Below are positions 7,399 to 15,538 of a stretch of 19,028 nucleotides of DNA, one piece after another; within the stretch, counting starts at the first letter, position 1, and each line of letters opens with the position of its first letter. The DNA comes from Marinilabiliaceae bacterium (lineage in GTDB: Bacteria; Bacteroidota; Bacteroidia; Bacteroidales; Marinilabiliaceae), in contig JALVBA010000305.1 of the NCBI GenBank assembly GCA_027010905.1, positions 1 through 19,028 of the forward strand, written 5' to 3'. Made by a program: the position numbers and the translations under genes. A model generated the notes under the pieces. The model made no database searches. It was not told where the DNA came from and worked only from the letters and a program-made list of their open reading frames with translations.

Positions 7399-8103
7399 AT
7401 GGATAATAAACTAATTGAAATTACCGAACTGAAAAAGTATTACATTGTAGGTTCACAAACGGTTAAGGCTCTGCAGGGAGTAACTCTAACTATACGTAAA
7501 GGTGAGTACGTAGCAATAATGGGAGCGTCAGGCTCAGGCAAATCAACACTGATGAATCTTATTGGCGCACTGGACACTCCTACCAAAGGTGATTATATCC
7601 TTAACGGTTCAGATGTAAGCCACATGGAGGATGAAGAGTTGGCCGAGATAAGAAACAAGGAGATTGGTTTTATATTTCAAACATTTAACCTCTTGCCTCG
7701 TAATACCGCACTCGAAAATGTGGTACTCCCGCTAATCTATGCAGGTACACCTAAGTTAGAACGAGAGCAGCGTGGAAAGGATGTTCTAAAGAGTGTTGGT
7801 CTCGAATCCAGAATGACACATAAACCTAATGAGCTTTCGGGTGGTCAGCGCCAGAGGGTTGCTGTTGCAAGAGCCTTAGTTAACAATCCATCTATCATTC
7901 TTGCTGACGAGCCTACCGGTAATCTCGATTCCAAAACATCTGTTGACATAATGCGCCTGTTTGACACTATTCATGAGCATGGAAATACAGTTATTGTTGT
8001 TACCCACGAAGAGGATATCGCCATGCATGCTCATCGAATTATTAAACTGAAAGATGGACTGGTAGAGATGGATGTTGTAAATAAAGAGATTACTGTTGCA
8101 TAA
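7399..8103 (+). CDS. ABC transporter ATP-binding protein, LolD/MacB type
   Basis: 234 residues from the chosen ATG. A frame-extending TTG at 7348 is rejected because a promoter overlaps the extra codons and they read MSLIMIIYYICLK, unlike the family. All ATPase motifs are present: Walker A GASGSGKST (42-50), Q-loop Gln94 in FIFQTFNLLP, signature LSGGQRQRVAVARAL (146-160), Walker B IILADEP (166-172), D-loop NLDSKT (175-180) and the H-loop His203. FQTFNLLP with a compact ~230-residue length is typical of the LolD/MacB/FtsE group, whose partners extract lipoproteins, export peptides or antibiotics, or act in cell division. No permease gene lies beside it, so the substrate is open; the partner must be encoded elsewhere. 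The ClC gene follows after an 81-bp gap with its own promoter. Confidence 0.9.
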   Translation: MDNKLIEITELKKYYIVGSQTVKALQGVTLTIRKGEYVAIMGASGSGKSTLMNLIGALDTPTKGDYILNGSDVSHMEDEELAEIRNKEIGFIFQTFNLLPRNTALENVVLPLIYAGTPKLEREQRGKDVLKSVGLESRMTHKPNELSGGQRQRVAVARALVNNPSIILADEPTGNLDSKTSVDIMRLFDTIHEHGNTVIVVTHEEDIAMHAHRIIKLKDGLVEMDVVNKEITVA

Positions 8104-8141
8104 AGGGTAATATAAACTTTCCAAACTTTTAACCTGATAAA

Positions 8142-8175
8142 CTTTCAACTTTAAGACACAATTGTATTAACTTTG
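8142..8175 (+). promoter_or_regulatory. Promoter of the ClC gene
   Basis: TAACTTTG at 8168-8175 is a full TAnnTTTG match, with CTTTC at 8142-8146, 21 bases upstream. The predicted transcript start is near 8180, a few bases before the ATG at 8185. This rules out the TTG at 8173, which is part of the promoter itself. Confidence 0.6.
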
Positions 8176-8184
8176 CGGCCAATT

Positions 8185-9963
8185 ATGAGTCGTTCAAACA
8201 GATTACTTCGAAAATTATTGATTTGGCGGATTAAGCACATCAACCATCGTCAGTTTATTTTGATACTAAGTGTTGTTGTTGGTGTCTTCAGCGGACTCTC
8301 CGCTGTAATACTAAAGAATACAATTCACTTTGTTCACAAACTGCTTACCGAGGGTTTTTCTGTTGAGTCGAATAACCTGCTGTATCTGGCTTATCCAATT
8401 ATTGGAATTCTTATTACCGTGCTGTTGATTAAGTTTGTTGTAAAGGATAGCTTGGGGCATGGCGTGAGTAAAATTCTATACTCTATATCGAAACTGGGTG
8501 GTCACATGAAATCACATAACAACTGGTCATCGGTACTTACCAGTACTTTCACAATTGGTTTTGGTGGGTCGGTAGGAGCTGAGGCACCTATCGTTTTAAC
8601 GGGGGCATCGTTGGGTTCATCGCTTGGAAGGTTGTTTCACCTCAACCATAAAACTACTATACTTCTTATTGGGTGTGGAGCGTCAGGAGCCATTGCCGGA
8701 ATTTTCAAGGCACCCATCGCCGGTATTATTTTTACTCTTGAAATTCTGATGCTCGACCTTACAATGGCATCGCTTGTGCCACTGCTAATCTCAGCAGTTT
8801 CAGCTTCTATGGTTGCATTCTTTTTTCTGGGTAAAAATGTGGATTTCACTTTCCACCTCAACGCCCCGTTTATTATGAATAATATTCCATATTATGTACT
8901 GCTAGGTATTGTGGGCGGATTTGTTTCACTCTATTTCACTAAGGTTGTGATTGGTGTTGAAGGAAGATTTAAGAAGTTAAAAAACAGTTATACAAAGTGG
9001 ATTATTGGAAGTGTGTCTCTTAGTCTGTTAATATTTATTTTTCCACCGCTCTACGGTGAAGGTTATGATACGATAATTGCACTGTTGGACTCAAATATCG
9101 ATACTGTTGTTCAGGGAAGTATGTTTTTTGGCTATCATAATAATGTATGGGTGATGATACTGTTTCTGCTTTCGTTAGTGGGCTTTAAAGCTTTTGCTAC
9201 AGCAACTACTACCGGAAGTGGAGGTGTTGGTGGAATTTTTGCTCCATCACTGTTTATGGGGGGGGTTATGGGATATGCTTTTGCTCTGCTTGTTAATAAC
9301 TCGGGATGGCATTCACTATCAGCAGCTAATTTTACCCTTGTAGGTATGGCTGCCATTATGTCGGGGGTGATGCATGCACCCATGACGGCTATCTTCCTTA
9401 TTGCTGAAATAACACACGGATATGGACTGTTTATTCCGCTGATGATAACTTCAACGATATCCTATCTTACAATAATGTATTTTGAACAACACTCAATCTA
9501 CACTAAACGATTGGCACAGCGTGGAGAGCTGATAACCCACCATAAGGACAGAGCAGTGTTGACGTTAATGAAATTAAATAAAGTACTTGAGGTTGACTTT
9601 AGTAGAATCAGGCCTGAGACTACGTTGGGAGAGCTTGTGAAGATTATATCATCATCAAGGCGGAATATATATCCTGTTGTTGATATGAAAGGTCATCTTC
9701 TTGGAATTGTAACTCTGAATGATATAAGAGAGATAATGTTTAACAGTGATATGTATAATAGTATTACGGTGGAAGAGTTGATGACGCTACCTCCTGCATT
9801 TATTCAGCACGATGATATGATGGATGTAGTTATGCAGAAGTTTGAGCAAACTGGGGCATGGAATCTCCCTGTGGTCAATGACGGAAAATATCTGGGGTTT
9901 GTATCAAAATCAAAGATTTTTTCTGTTTATCGAAGGGTATTGGTTCATTTCTCGGATGAATAA
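8185..9963 (+). CDS. ClC-family chloride channel/antiporter with C-terminal CBS pair
   Basis: 592 residues from the ATG at 8185. The membrane domain (about 25-440) carries the three ClC pore signatures in adapted form: GHGVSKIL (91-98), GGSVGAEAPIV (127-137, with the gating glutamate at 133) and GGVGGIFAPSL (346-356). A Tyr in HSIYTKRL (Tyr439) fits the conserved pore tyrosine. The inner 'proton' glutamate of E. coli ClC (E203) seems replaced: the local sequence is FTLEIL, with Glu186 aligning to E202 and Ile187 to E203. That resembles channel-type ClCs, although some transporters also lack it. Two CBS domains (about 470-530 and 533-590) follow and probably bind adenine nucleotides to regulate transport. 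Expected in the inner membrane. The substrate is chloride or another small anion; which one is not readable from sequence. Confidence 0.92.
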   Translation: MSRSNRLLRKLLIWRIKHINHRQFILILSVVVGVFSGLSAVILKNTIHFVHKLLTEGFSVESNNLLYLAYPIIGILITVLLIKFVVKDSLGHGVSKILYSISKLGGHMKSHNNWSSVLTSTFTIGFGGSVGAEAPIVLTGASLGSSLGRLFHLNHKTTILLIGCGASGAIAGIFKAPIAGIIFTLEILMLDLTMASLVPLLISAVSASMVAFFFLGKNVDFTFHLNAPFIMNNIPYYVLLGIVGGFVSLYFTKVVIGVEGRFKKLKNSYTKWIIGSVSLSLLIFIFPPLYGEGYDTIIALLDSNIDTVVQGSMFFGYHNNVWVMILFLLSLVGFKAFATATTTGSGGVGGIFAPSLFMGGVMGYAFALLVNNSGWHSLSAANFTLVGMAAIMSGVMHAPMTAIFLIAEITHGYGLFIPLMITSTISYLTIMYFEQHSIYTKRLAQRGELITHHKDRAVLTLMKLNKVLEVDFSRIRPETTLGELVKIISSSRRNIYPVVDMKGHLLGIVTLNDIREIMFNSDMYNSITVEELMTLPPAFIQHDDMMDVVMQKFEQTGAWNLPVVNDGKYLGFVSKSKIFSVYRRVLVHFSDE

Positions 9964-10038
9964 TTGTAAAATATTTACTATATTCATCAGCTCAAAACAG
10001 ACACTTATTACAATTAAACAACTAACAACTAAAGAGAT

Positions 10039-10788
10039 ATGTCAGGTCATAGTAAATGGTCAACAATAAAGCACAAAAAGGGTGCAGCAGACGCTAAACG
10101 GGGAAAGATGTTCTCTCGTATTAGTAAGGAGGTTCAAATAGCAGTAAAGGAAGGTGGAGCTGATGCAGACTCTAACCCAAGGCTTAGAACGGCAATACAG
10201 AATGCCAGATCGGTGAATATGCCTAAGGACAATATTACACGTGCCATTAAGAAAGCGTCAGAAGAGGGCGGAGATAAGTTGCAGGAAGTCACCTTTGAGG
10301 GGTACGGTGTAGGCGGTGTTGCTGTTTTTGTTGAGTGTACAACCGACAACAACAATCGTACAGTAGGTTCAATACGTCATATTTTCTCGAAAAGAGGAGG
10401 TAGTCTTGGGACAAATGGCTCACTAAGTTTTATTTTCGATAGAAAAGGTGTTTTTGAGGTTCAAAAAACTGAGGACATGAATATTGAAGATTTTGAACTT
10501 GAGCTGATTGATGCAGGTGCCGAGGATTTGGAGATAGAGGGCGATATGATAATTATTACTACTGCACTTGAGGATTTTAATAAGGTTCAGAAAGAACTTG
10601 AAGAGCTAAATATTGAGGTTCAGAATGCAGGATTACAACGTATTCCCAATCTGTATAAAGCACTACCTGTAGATGATGCAAAGAGGCTTTTGGCTATGAT
10701 TGATTATTTTGAAGATGATGAAGATGTTCAGAATGTTTATCACAATCTGGAGATGACAGATGAGCTGGCCGCAGCACTGGAAGAGTAG
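10039..10788 (+). CDS. yebC: YebC/TACO1-family protein
   Basis: 249 residues, the normal length. The N-terminus MSGHSKWSTIKHKKGA is nearly invariant in the family, followed by ADAKRGKMFSRISKEV and the conserved NPRLRTAI and MPKDNITRAIKKA segments. The protein is cytoplasmic. Bacterial members were long described as transcriptional regulators. The mitochondrial homologue TACO1 is a translation activator, and more recent work on bacterial members points to a ribosome-associated role on proline-rich stretches. The acidic C-terminal part is usual. The ATG at 10039 is fixed by the conserved start. It sits 75 bases after the ClC stop. I see no clear promoter in that gap, so read-through from the ClC gene is possible. 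Confidence 0.96.
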   Translation: MSGHSKWSTIKHKKGAADAKRGKMFSRISKEVQIAVKEGGADADSNPRLRTAIQNARSVNMPKDNITRAIKKASEEGGDKLQEVTFEGYGVGGVAVFVECTTDNNNRTVGSIRHIFSKRGGSLGTNGSLSFIFDRKGVFEVQKTEDMNIEDFELELIDAGAEDLEIEGDMIIITTALEDFNKVQKELEELNIEVQNAGLQRIPNLYKALPVDDAKRLLAMIDYFEDDEDVQNVYHNLEMTDELAAALEE

Positions 10789-10883
10789 ATAATCGAAAAA
10801 AACAGGCTGTCTCTTTAACCTTATTGGATATTTTGCGTATAAAATTTTAATAACTAAAAAAAAAGCTTGTTAAAATTTGTATT

Positions 10884-11729
10884 ATGAAACGTATACTTAT
10901 ACCTGTAGACTTCTCCAAAGATTCAGTAAATGCTGTAAAGTATGGTATTAGCATGGCCAATAAACTTGAAGCTGACGTAAGGTTGATTCATATTAAAACC
11001 GGTGATAATTACGCTCCTGAATTTGCAGGCAATGAGACTATATTTCGGATAAATGACCAGCTTGAGGTGTGGATGAAGGAGCTTCTGGATGCAGTGAAAG
11101 ATTCCTACTACGTAAACAGAGGCAAGATCGACTGGAAAATCCGTAAAGGTAATGTAGTAAATGAAATCTCTAATCAGGCAAAATATGATGACACAAGTCT
11201 CATTGTTGTTGCATCGCATGGGATATCAGGTTTTCAGGATAAGTTTATTGGAAGTAATGCCTATCGGCTGGTTGCCAATGCACCATGTCCGGTAATTGTT
11301 GTGAGGCATGGTGTTCAGCACGATGCTGACATCTCAAGGATTATTGTTCCAGTTGATTTTGAGAAAGAGTGCAGCAAGAAAGTTCCTGTTGTTGCCGGCC
11401 TGGCCAGCGTTTATAAAGCAAAAATTGAGCTTGTTGGATTAAGAGACTCCTCGTTCAGCCATGTGTTGGTGAGAATAAAAACACAGATGAACCTTATTGA
11501 AAGATTTATTAGTGAGCATGCCAATCTGGAGATAGAGAAGAGTGTGCTTTCGGGTCGTAACCTTTCGCGCCAGCTGCGCGATTATGCAGAGGAGGTTGAT
11601 GCAGATTTGATTGCTATCAGAATTCACCATTCAGCAAATCCGTTTTCAAATATCTTCCGACCTTTTGCAAACGATATGGTTAACTACTCCTCTATTCCGG
11701 TACTGGTAATACCTACAAAAGATGAATAA
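10884..11729 (+). CDS. Tandem universal stress protein (two UspA domains)
   Basis: 281 residues in two Usp domains. Domain 1 (1-141) begins KRILIPVDFS and ends with the nucleotide-binding pattern ASHG-n9-GSNAYRLV (110-128) and CPVIVV. This is the G-2x-G-9x-GS motif with its first Gly replaced by Ala, so ATP binding is likely but not certain. Domain 2 (about 151-277) begins SRIIVPVDFEKEC and ends IPVLVI. Its loop, IRIHHSANPFSNIFRPF, has lost the glycines, so it is probably not a nucleotide site. One active and one degenerate domain is common in tandem Usps. Cytoplasmic, generally induced by growth arrest or redox stress. A near-promoter AAAATTTG lies just upstream of the ATG. It is 95 bases from yebC on the same strand. 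Confidence 0.92.
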   Translation: MKRILIPVDFSKDSVNAVKYGISMANKLEADVRLIHIKTGDNYAPEFAGNETIFRINDQLEVWMKELLDAVKDSYYVNRGKIDWKIRKGNVVNEISNQAKYDDTSLIVVASHGISGFQDKFIGSNAYRLVANAPCPVIVVRHGVQHDADISRIIVPVDFEKECSKKVPVVAGLASVYKAKIELVGLRDSSFSHVLVRIKTQMNLIERFISEHANLEIEKSVLSGRNLSRQLRDYAEEVDADLIAIRIHHSANPFSNIFRPFANDMVNYSSIPVLVIPTKDE

Positions 11730-11816
11730 TAATTGACACATTAGCTCTGGTTTAAAATATTTCTTCCATCTAATAAATTATCGTTGTTACATTACACCAT
11801 TTAATTATTAACTTCT

Positions 11817-11824
11817 TATATTTG
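11817..11824 (+). promoter_or_regulatory. Candidate -7 element of the SPOR gene
   Basis: TATATTTG is an exact TAnnTTTG match, 19 bases before the ATG at 11844. No TTTG lies 19-21 bases upstream, only AT-rich sequence, so only half of the promoter is seen. Confidence 0.4.
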
Positions 11825-11843
11825 CATCACAAATTATTTTGAG

Positions 11844-12299
11844 ATGCGAAAGAGTACAATCATAGCTGTTCTTCTTATTTTCCCTCTGTCTATTATGTGG
11901 AGTCAGACAATTACAAATGAGCTGCCTACCGATCTTATTCAGGCAACTATTGGGACCGAGGGGAAGATTGTTATTCATCAGGAGGAGGGCATACCTTTTC
12001 TTCTGGACGCTCATATTGAAATGAACAGACGCCAGCGGTATTTTGACGGATATCGTATTCAGCTCTACTCCAGCTCAGGAAAGAAAGCAAAACATTTGGC
12101 ACTTGAAGTGAAGGGAAAGATTTTGGTGTCATTCCCCGATGAGCCTGTGTATATCTCTTTTACAGCTCCTTTTTGGAGGGTGAGAGTTGGGAATTATCGT
12201 AATAAGCATGAGGCACTAGGATTATTGAACAGACTGAAGAGGGAGTTTCCCAACAGCTATGTTGTAAAGGATAGCTCAATAAAACTGGATGATTTATAA
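11844..12299 (+). CDS. Secreted SPOR-domain protein
   Basis: 151 residues. A signal peptide is evident (MRKSTIIAVLLIFPLSIMWSQ, probable cleavage after WSQ or nearby), giving a periplasmic protein. Residues about 69-145 form a SPOR domain: GYRIQLYSSSGKKA, then FWRVRVGNYRNKHEALGLL and FPNSYVVKD. SPOR domains bind glycan strands stripped of stem peptides, which collect at the division septum. Nothing else is in the protein, so it may serve as a small septal or cell-wall binding factor. It has a candidate -7 element upstream and a strong terminator downstream, so it is most likely monocistronic. I do not assign a gene name. Confidence 0.85.
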   Translation: MRKSTIIAVLLIFPLSIMWSQTITNELPTDLIQATIGTEGKIVIHQEEGIPFLLDAHIEMNRRQRYFDGYRIQLYSSSGKKAKHLALEVKGKILVSFPDEPVYISFTAPFWRVRVGNYRNKHEALGLLNRLKREFPNSYVVKDSSIKLDDL

Positions 12300-12327
12300 A
12301 ATGATACTGAATAGATATTAGATATTT

Positions 12328-12366
12328 GCCGGGATGAGATAAATCTTCCCGGCATTTGTTTTTTTT
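12328..12366 (+). terminator. Rho-independent terminator after the SPOR gene
   Basis: GCCGGGA (12328-12334) pairs with TCCCGGC (12347-12353), a GC-rich 7-bp stem that can extend inward through AGA/TCT. After ATTTG comes a run of eight T (12359-12366). It lies 28 bases past the SPOR stop and is the best intrinsic terminator in the window. Confidence 0.8.
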
Positions 12367-12368
12367 AG

Positions 12369-12399
12369 TTTGGGGTTTGATAAATTAAGAATAGATTTG
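12369..12399 (+). promoter_or_regulatory. Promoter of the PurF-like gene
   Basis: TTTG (12369-12372), 19 bases, then TAGATTTG (12392-12399): an exact fit to the Bacteroidetes consensus in both boxes and in spacing. It begins right after the T-tract of the terminator, so the PurF-like gene is a separate transcription unit. The predicted 5' leader is about 20 bases, with no riboswitch-sized space. Confidence 0.8.
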
Positions 12400-12425
12400 C
12401 ACATCTAAATTATATAAGTTAAGAT

Positions 12426-14327
12426 ATGAGTGATCAGATAAAGCATGAGTGTGGTATCGTTTTGATTCGTTTACTAAAGCCTTTGGAGTATTATCAGAAA
12501 AAGTACGGAACATGGATGTACGGACTCAACAAACTCTATCTGCTTATGGAGAAGCAACACAACAGAGGACAGGACGGAGCAGGTGTTGTTACTCTAAAGT
12601 TAGATCAACCTTCGGGAAAGAAATATATTTTCAGGAAACGGTCAAACAAAGAGAACCCTATTCATGATGTTTTTGATTTTGTTACAAACAGCATCAATAA
12701 AGAGGGAAAGACTAATCCTGATATGTATAACGATTCTAAATATGCAAAGGATAATGTTCCGTTTGTTGGAGAGGTCTACTTAGGACATCTGCGATATGGC
12801 ACATTTGGCCATCACAGCCTCGATTATGTACACCCCGTAATGCGTGAGAATAACTGGAGGTCGAGAAACCTTGTGCTTGCCGGTAACTTCAACCTTACAA
12901 ATGTTGATGAGATATTCAAATCACTTGTTGACCTGGGGCAGCATCCCAAAGATTATACCGATACGGTAACAGTTCTTGAGAATGTGGGACATTTCCTTGA
13001 TGAAGAGAATCAATTTCGATTTAGACAATACAAAAACGAAGGACTTAACAATTATGACATATCCGATAATATAGAGAAAAATCTGGATCTATATAATATA
13101 CTCGAACGCTCAAGCCGCCGATGGGATGGAGGTTATGCCATTGCAGGAATGATTGGCCATGGCGATTCGTTTGTTATAAGAGACCCCTGGGGCATAAGAC
13201 CTGCTCACTACTACATGGATGATGAGATAGTTGTTGTAGCCTCTGAACGTCCGGTGATTCAAACGGCCATGGATGTGAGTGTTAATGATGTTAAAGAGCT
13301 TAAGCCGGGCTACGGACTGTTAATTAAAAAAGATGGTTCGATATCGGAGAAATTAATACGCGTACCACAAACACGTAAGTCGTGCTCCTTCGAACGTATA
13401 TATTTCTCACGTGGTAGTGACAAAACAATCTATCAGGAGCGTAAGCAACTGGGACGTCTGTTGGCTCCTTTGATTCTTGAGAAAATTGACTATGACTTTA
13501 AAAATACCGTGTTTTCATATATTCCGAATACTGCTGAAACAGCATTTTATGGAATGATGGATGGTGTGCGTGAGCATATCAGAACTTGCCAGAAAAAGAG
13601 AATACTGGAGTTGGGTAAAGGTGTGACAGCAGAAAAGCTAGATGAGATAATGAGTATTGCTCCACGAGTTGAGAAAGTTGCCATTAAGGATGTGAAGATG
13701 CGTACCTTCATTGCCGATGACAGTAGCCGCGATGATATGGTTGCTCACGTATACGATGTTACTTACGGTATTGTTAATAACAACAAGGATACGCTTGTAA
13801 TTATTGATGACTCCATTGTGAGAGGAACAACATTGAAGAAGAGTATCCTACGTATTCTTAATCGTCTGCATCCCAAAAAGATTATTATTGTATCGTCAGC
13901 TCCCCAAATCAGATACCCCGACTGTTACGGTATTGACATGGCTAAGTTGCAGGATTTTATTGCTTTTGCTTCTGCAATAGAATTACTAAAAGAGACAGGT
14001 CGCCAAAAGGTAATTGATGATGTTTACAAGAAGTGTAAAGAGCAACAAAATTTACCTAAAGAGGAGGTGGTAAACTATGTTAAAGAGATATACTCTCAGT
14101 TTACTCCTGAAGATATCTCTGCCAAGATGTCGGAGATATTGCGCCCTGAAGGTATTGAGGCAGAGGTGGAAATAGTGTATCAGTCTATCGAAAATCTCCA
14201 TGATGCATGCCCTAACGATAATGGTGACTGGTACTTTACCGGCAACTATCCTACACCGGGTGGAAATAAAGTAGTTAATAACTCTTTCATAAATTTCTAC
14301 GAAGGGAAGAATGTAAGGTCATACTAA
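12426..14327 (+). CDS. PurF-like amidophosphoribosyltransferase, long divergent form
   Basis: 633 residues against about 470-505 for ordinary PurF, which makes phosphoribosylamine from PRPP and glutamine in the first step of purine synthesis. The N-terminal glutaminase domain is complete: after a short propeptide (MSDQIKHE) comes the nucleophile Cys9 in ECGIVLI, then RGQDGAG (47-53), LGHLRYGTFG (119-128), GNFNLTN (153-159) and RDPWGIRP (252-259). The C-terminal phosphoribosyltransferase domain has the PRPP loop VIIDDSIVRGTT (458-469) and MRTFI (425-429). Differences include IPNTAETA (365-372) where PurF usually has a PDSG motif. Only one of four iron-sulfur ligands of the Bacillus type remains (Cys320): the HPCFYG-like site is YPDCYG (497-502) and the CxxCFTG site is GDWYFTG (600-606). 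Insertions account for the length. It may be a second PurF with altered substrate; no purine gene is adjacent. Confidence 0.85.
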   Translation: MSDQIKHECGIVLIRLLKPLEYYQKKYGTWMYGLNKLYLLMEKQHNRGQDGAGVVTLKLDQPSGKKYIFRKRSNKENPIHDVFDFVTNSINKEGKTNPDMYNDSKYAKDNVPFVGEVYLGHLRYGTFGHHSLDYVHPVMRENNWRSRNLVLAGNFNLTNVDEIFKSLVDLGQHPKDYTDTVTVLENVGHFLDEENQFRFRQYKNEGLNNYDISDNIEKNLDLYNILERSSRRWDGGYAIAGMIGHGDSFVIRDPWGIRPAHYYMDDEIVVVASERPVIQTAMDVSVNDVKELKPGYGLLIKKDGSISEKLIRVPQTRKSCSFERIYFSRGSDKTIYQERKQLGRLLAPLILEKIDYDFKNTVFSYIPNTAETAFYGMMDGVREHIRTCQKKRILELGKGVTAEKLDEIMSIAPRVEKVAIKDVKMRTFIADDSSRDDMVAHVYDVTYGIVNNNKDTLVIIDDSIVRGTTLKKSILRILNRLHPKKIIIVSSAPQIRYPDCYGIDMAKLQDFIAFASAIELLKETGRQKVIDDVYKKCKEQQNLPKEEVVNYVKEIYSQFTPEDISAKMSEILRPEGIEAEVEIVYQSIENLHDACPNDNGDWYFTGNYPTPGGNKVVNNSFINFYEGKNVRSY

Positions 14328-14409
14328 ATTTTTGGATTCAAACACTCTTGAATTGCAGCTACATATTTTTCAACGCAATATAAAGACAAACAAACTATAA
14401 TACCTACTC

Positions 14410-15444
14410 TCACACTCCATTATTTAAAACCTTCTCAAATTTACCCAGCTGAGTAGGTGTTCCAATAACAAACAGTTTATCCTCATGCGAAATCTCAATG
14501 TCGGGAGATGGGTTAAAAATGTACGAGCCCTCCTCCGTTTTTATTCCTATGAGGTTCGCCCCTGAGAGCTCCCTCAACTTCAAATCTCTTGCCGTTTTAT
14601 TCATATTGGACTGCGCCATATTTGTGCAGGTAATCTCAAGTAGCTGAACGTCCTTTGTGTTCTGTAGCAGAATATACTCGATAAACTCAACCACATCGGG
14701 CTGAGCAACTAACTTAGCCATTCGCTGTCCTCCTATCCTGTCGGGCATAATCACGTTAGTTGCACCGGCACGCCGCAGCTTCACATCAGAGCCAAAATTG
14801 CTGGCACGACTGATTATTCGCATACCGGGATTCATCTCTCTGGCAGTAAGCACAACAAAAATATTATCGGCATCGTTAGGCAGAGCTGTTATCAGAGCCT
14901 TTGCTCTTCTTATCTGTGCCACCTCCAACACATCCTCCGAACTGGCATCTCCCTGAACATATAACATTCCTGGAATATCCGTAATACGTTCAATAACGTG
15001 GTCACGTTTTTCAACTATAACAACCTTCTCATCATGCTCCATTAACTCAACGCAAGCTTGATAACCATTACGTCCGTAGCCACAAACAATAACATGATTT
15101 TTTAATTTAACAATTTTTTTTCTCACCTGATACTCTTTAAATGATTGATGTAAAACGCCTTCGATAATCAAACGTGTAATAGATGTAAGAACATAACCAA
15201 AGACACCTAAACTAATAACAATAAGAAAAATTGTGAATATTTTTCCATAATCAGACAGTGGCACAACTTCGCTAAAACCTACAGTACTAATAGTGATTAT
15301 GGTCATATATAGTGCATCCAGAAAACGGTAATCTTCTATTAACATATACCCCAAAGTTCCCGATGAAACAATAAATAGCAACAGACCAATTGCTGTAAAT
15401 AATGTTTTCAGGGTGTTGCGATATAAAGATTTTACACTATCCAC
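14410..15444 (-). CDS. Potassium channel with cytoplasmic RCK (TrkA-N/TrkA-C) domain
   Basis: 344 residues. Two membrane helices (about 13-35 and 68-92) flank a pore helix and a selectivity filter TVGFSE (54-59), a bacterial variant of TVGYGD. An RCK N-lobe follows, starting HVIVCGYGRNGYQ (117-129) with the GxGxxG nucleotide fold, and an RCK C-lobe lies at about 262-340 (DLKLRELSGANLIGI, ending KLFVIGT). This is the MthK-like plan: an inner-membrane potassium channel gated by ligand (calcium or nucleotides) on an RCK ring. The acidic Glu144 in VVIVEKRD at the end of the second strand suggests binding of an adenine dinucleotide, but that is inference. It converges on the PurF-like gene and lies 94 bases downstream of the DUF2851 gene, with no clear promoter between. 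Confidence 0.93.
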   Translation of the reverse strand: MDSVKSLYRNTLKTLFTAIGLLLFIVSSGTLGYMLIEDYRFLDALYMTIITISTVGFSEVVPLSDYGKIFTIFLIVISLGVFGYVLTSITRLIIEGVLHQSFKEYQVRKKIVKLKNHVIVCGYGRNGYQACVELMEHDEKVVIVEKRDHVIERITDIPGMLYVQGDASSEDVLEVAQIRRAKALITALPNDADNIFVVLTAREMNPGMRIISRASNFGSDVKLRRAGATNVIMPDRIGGQRMAKLVAQPDVVEFIEYILLQNTKDVQLLEITCTNMAQSNMNKTARDLKLRELSGANLIGIKTEEGSYIFNPSPDIEISHEDKLFVIGTPTQLGKFEKVLNNGV

Positions 15445-15538
15445 TTTGATTCAGTTTCGGGTTCATTTGTTTGTTTCGGGTTCTGTGTTCAGGGGTTCAA
15501 AAGTTTTGAGTTTTATATAACTTTTTACTTTTGCCTTT

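Noticed and set aside
9966..9978. Palindrome GTAAA-ATA-TTTAC after the ClC gene
   Set aside because: A short AT-only stem that is expected by chance in this AT-rich gap, without a T-tract.
14336..14353. Hairpin ATTCAA/TTGAAT between convergent PurF-like and potassium channel genes
   Set aside because: The stem is only six AT-rich pairs with no T-tract, too weak to call a terminator.
15454..15483. Repeated GTTTCGGGTTC (15454-15464 and 15473-15483)
   Set aside because: Two 11-base copies in a short gap with no dyad, promoter or neighbouring regulator that would give them a role; a chance or slippage repeat is enough.
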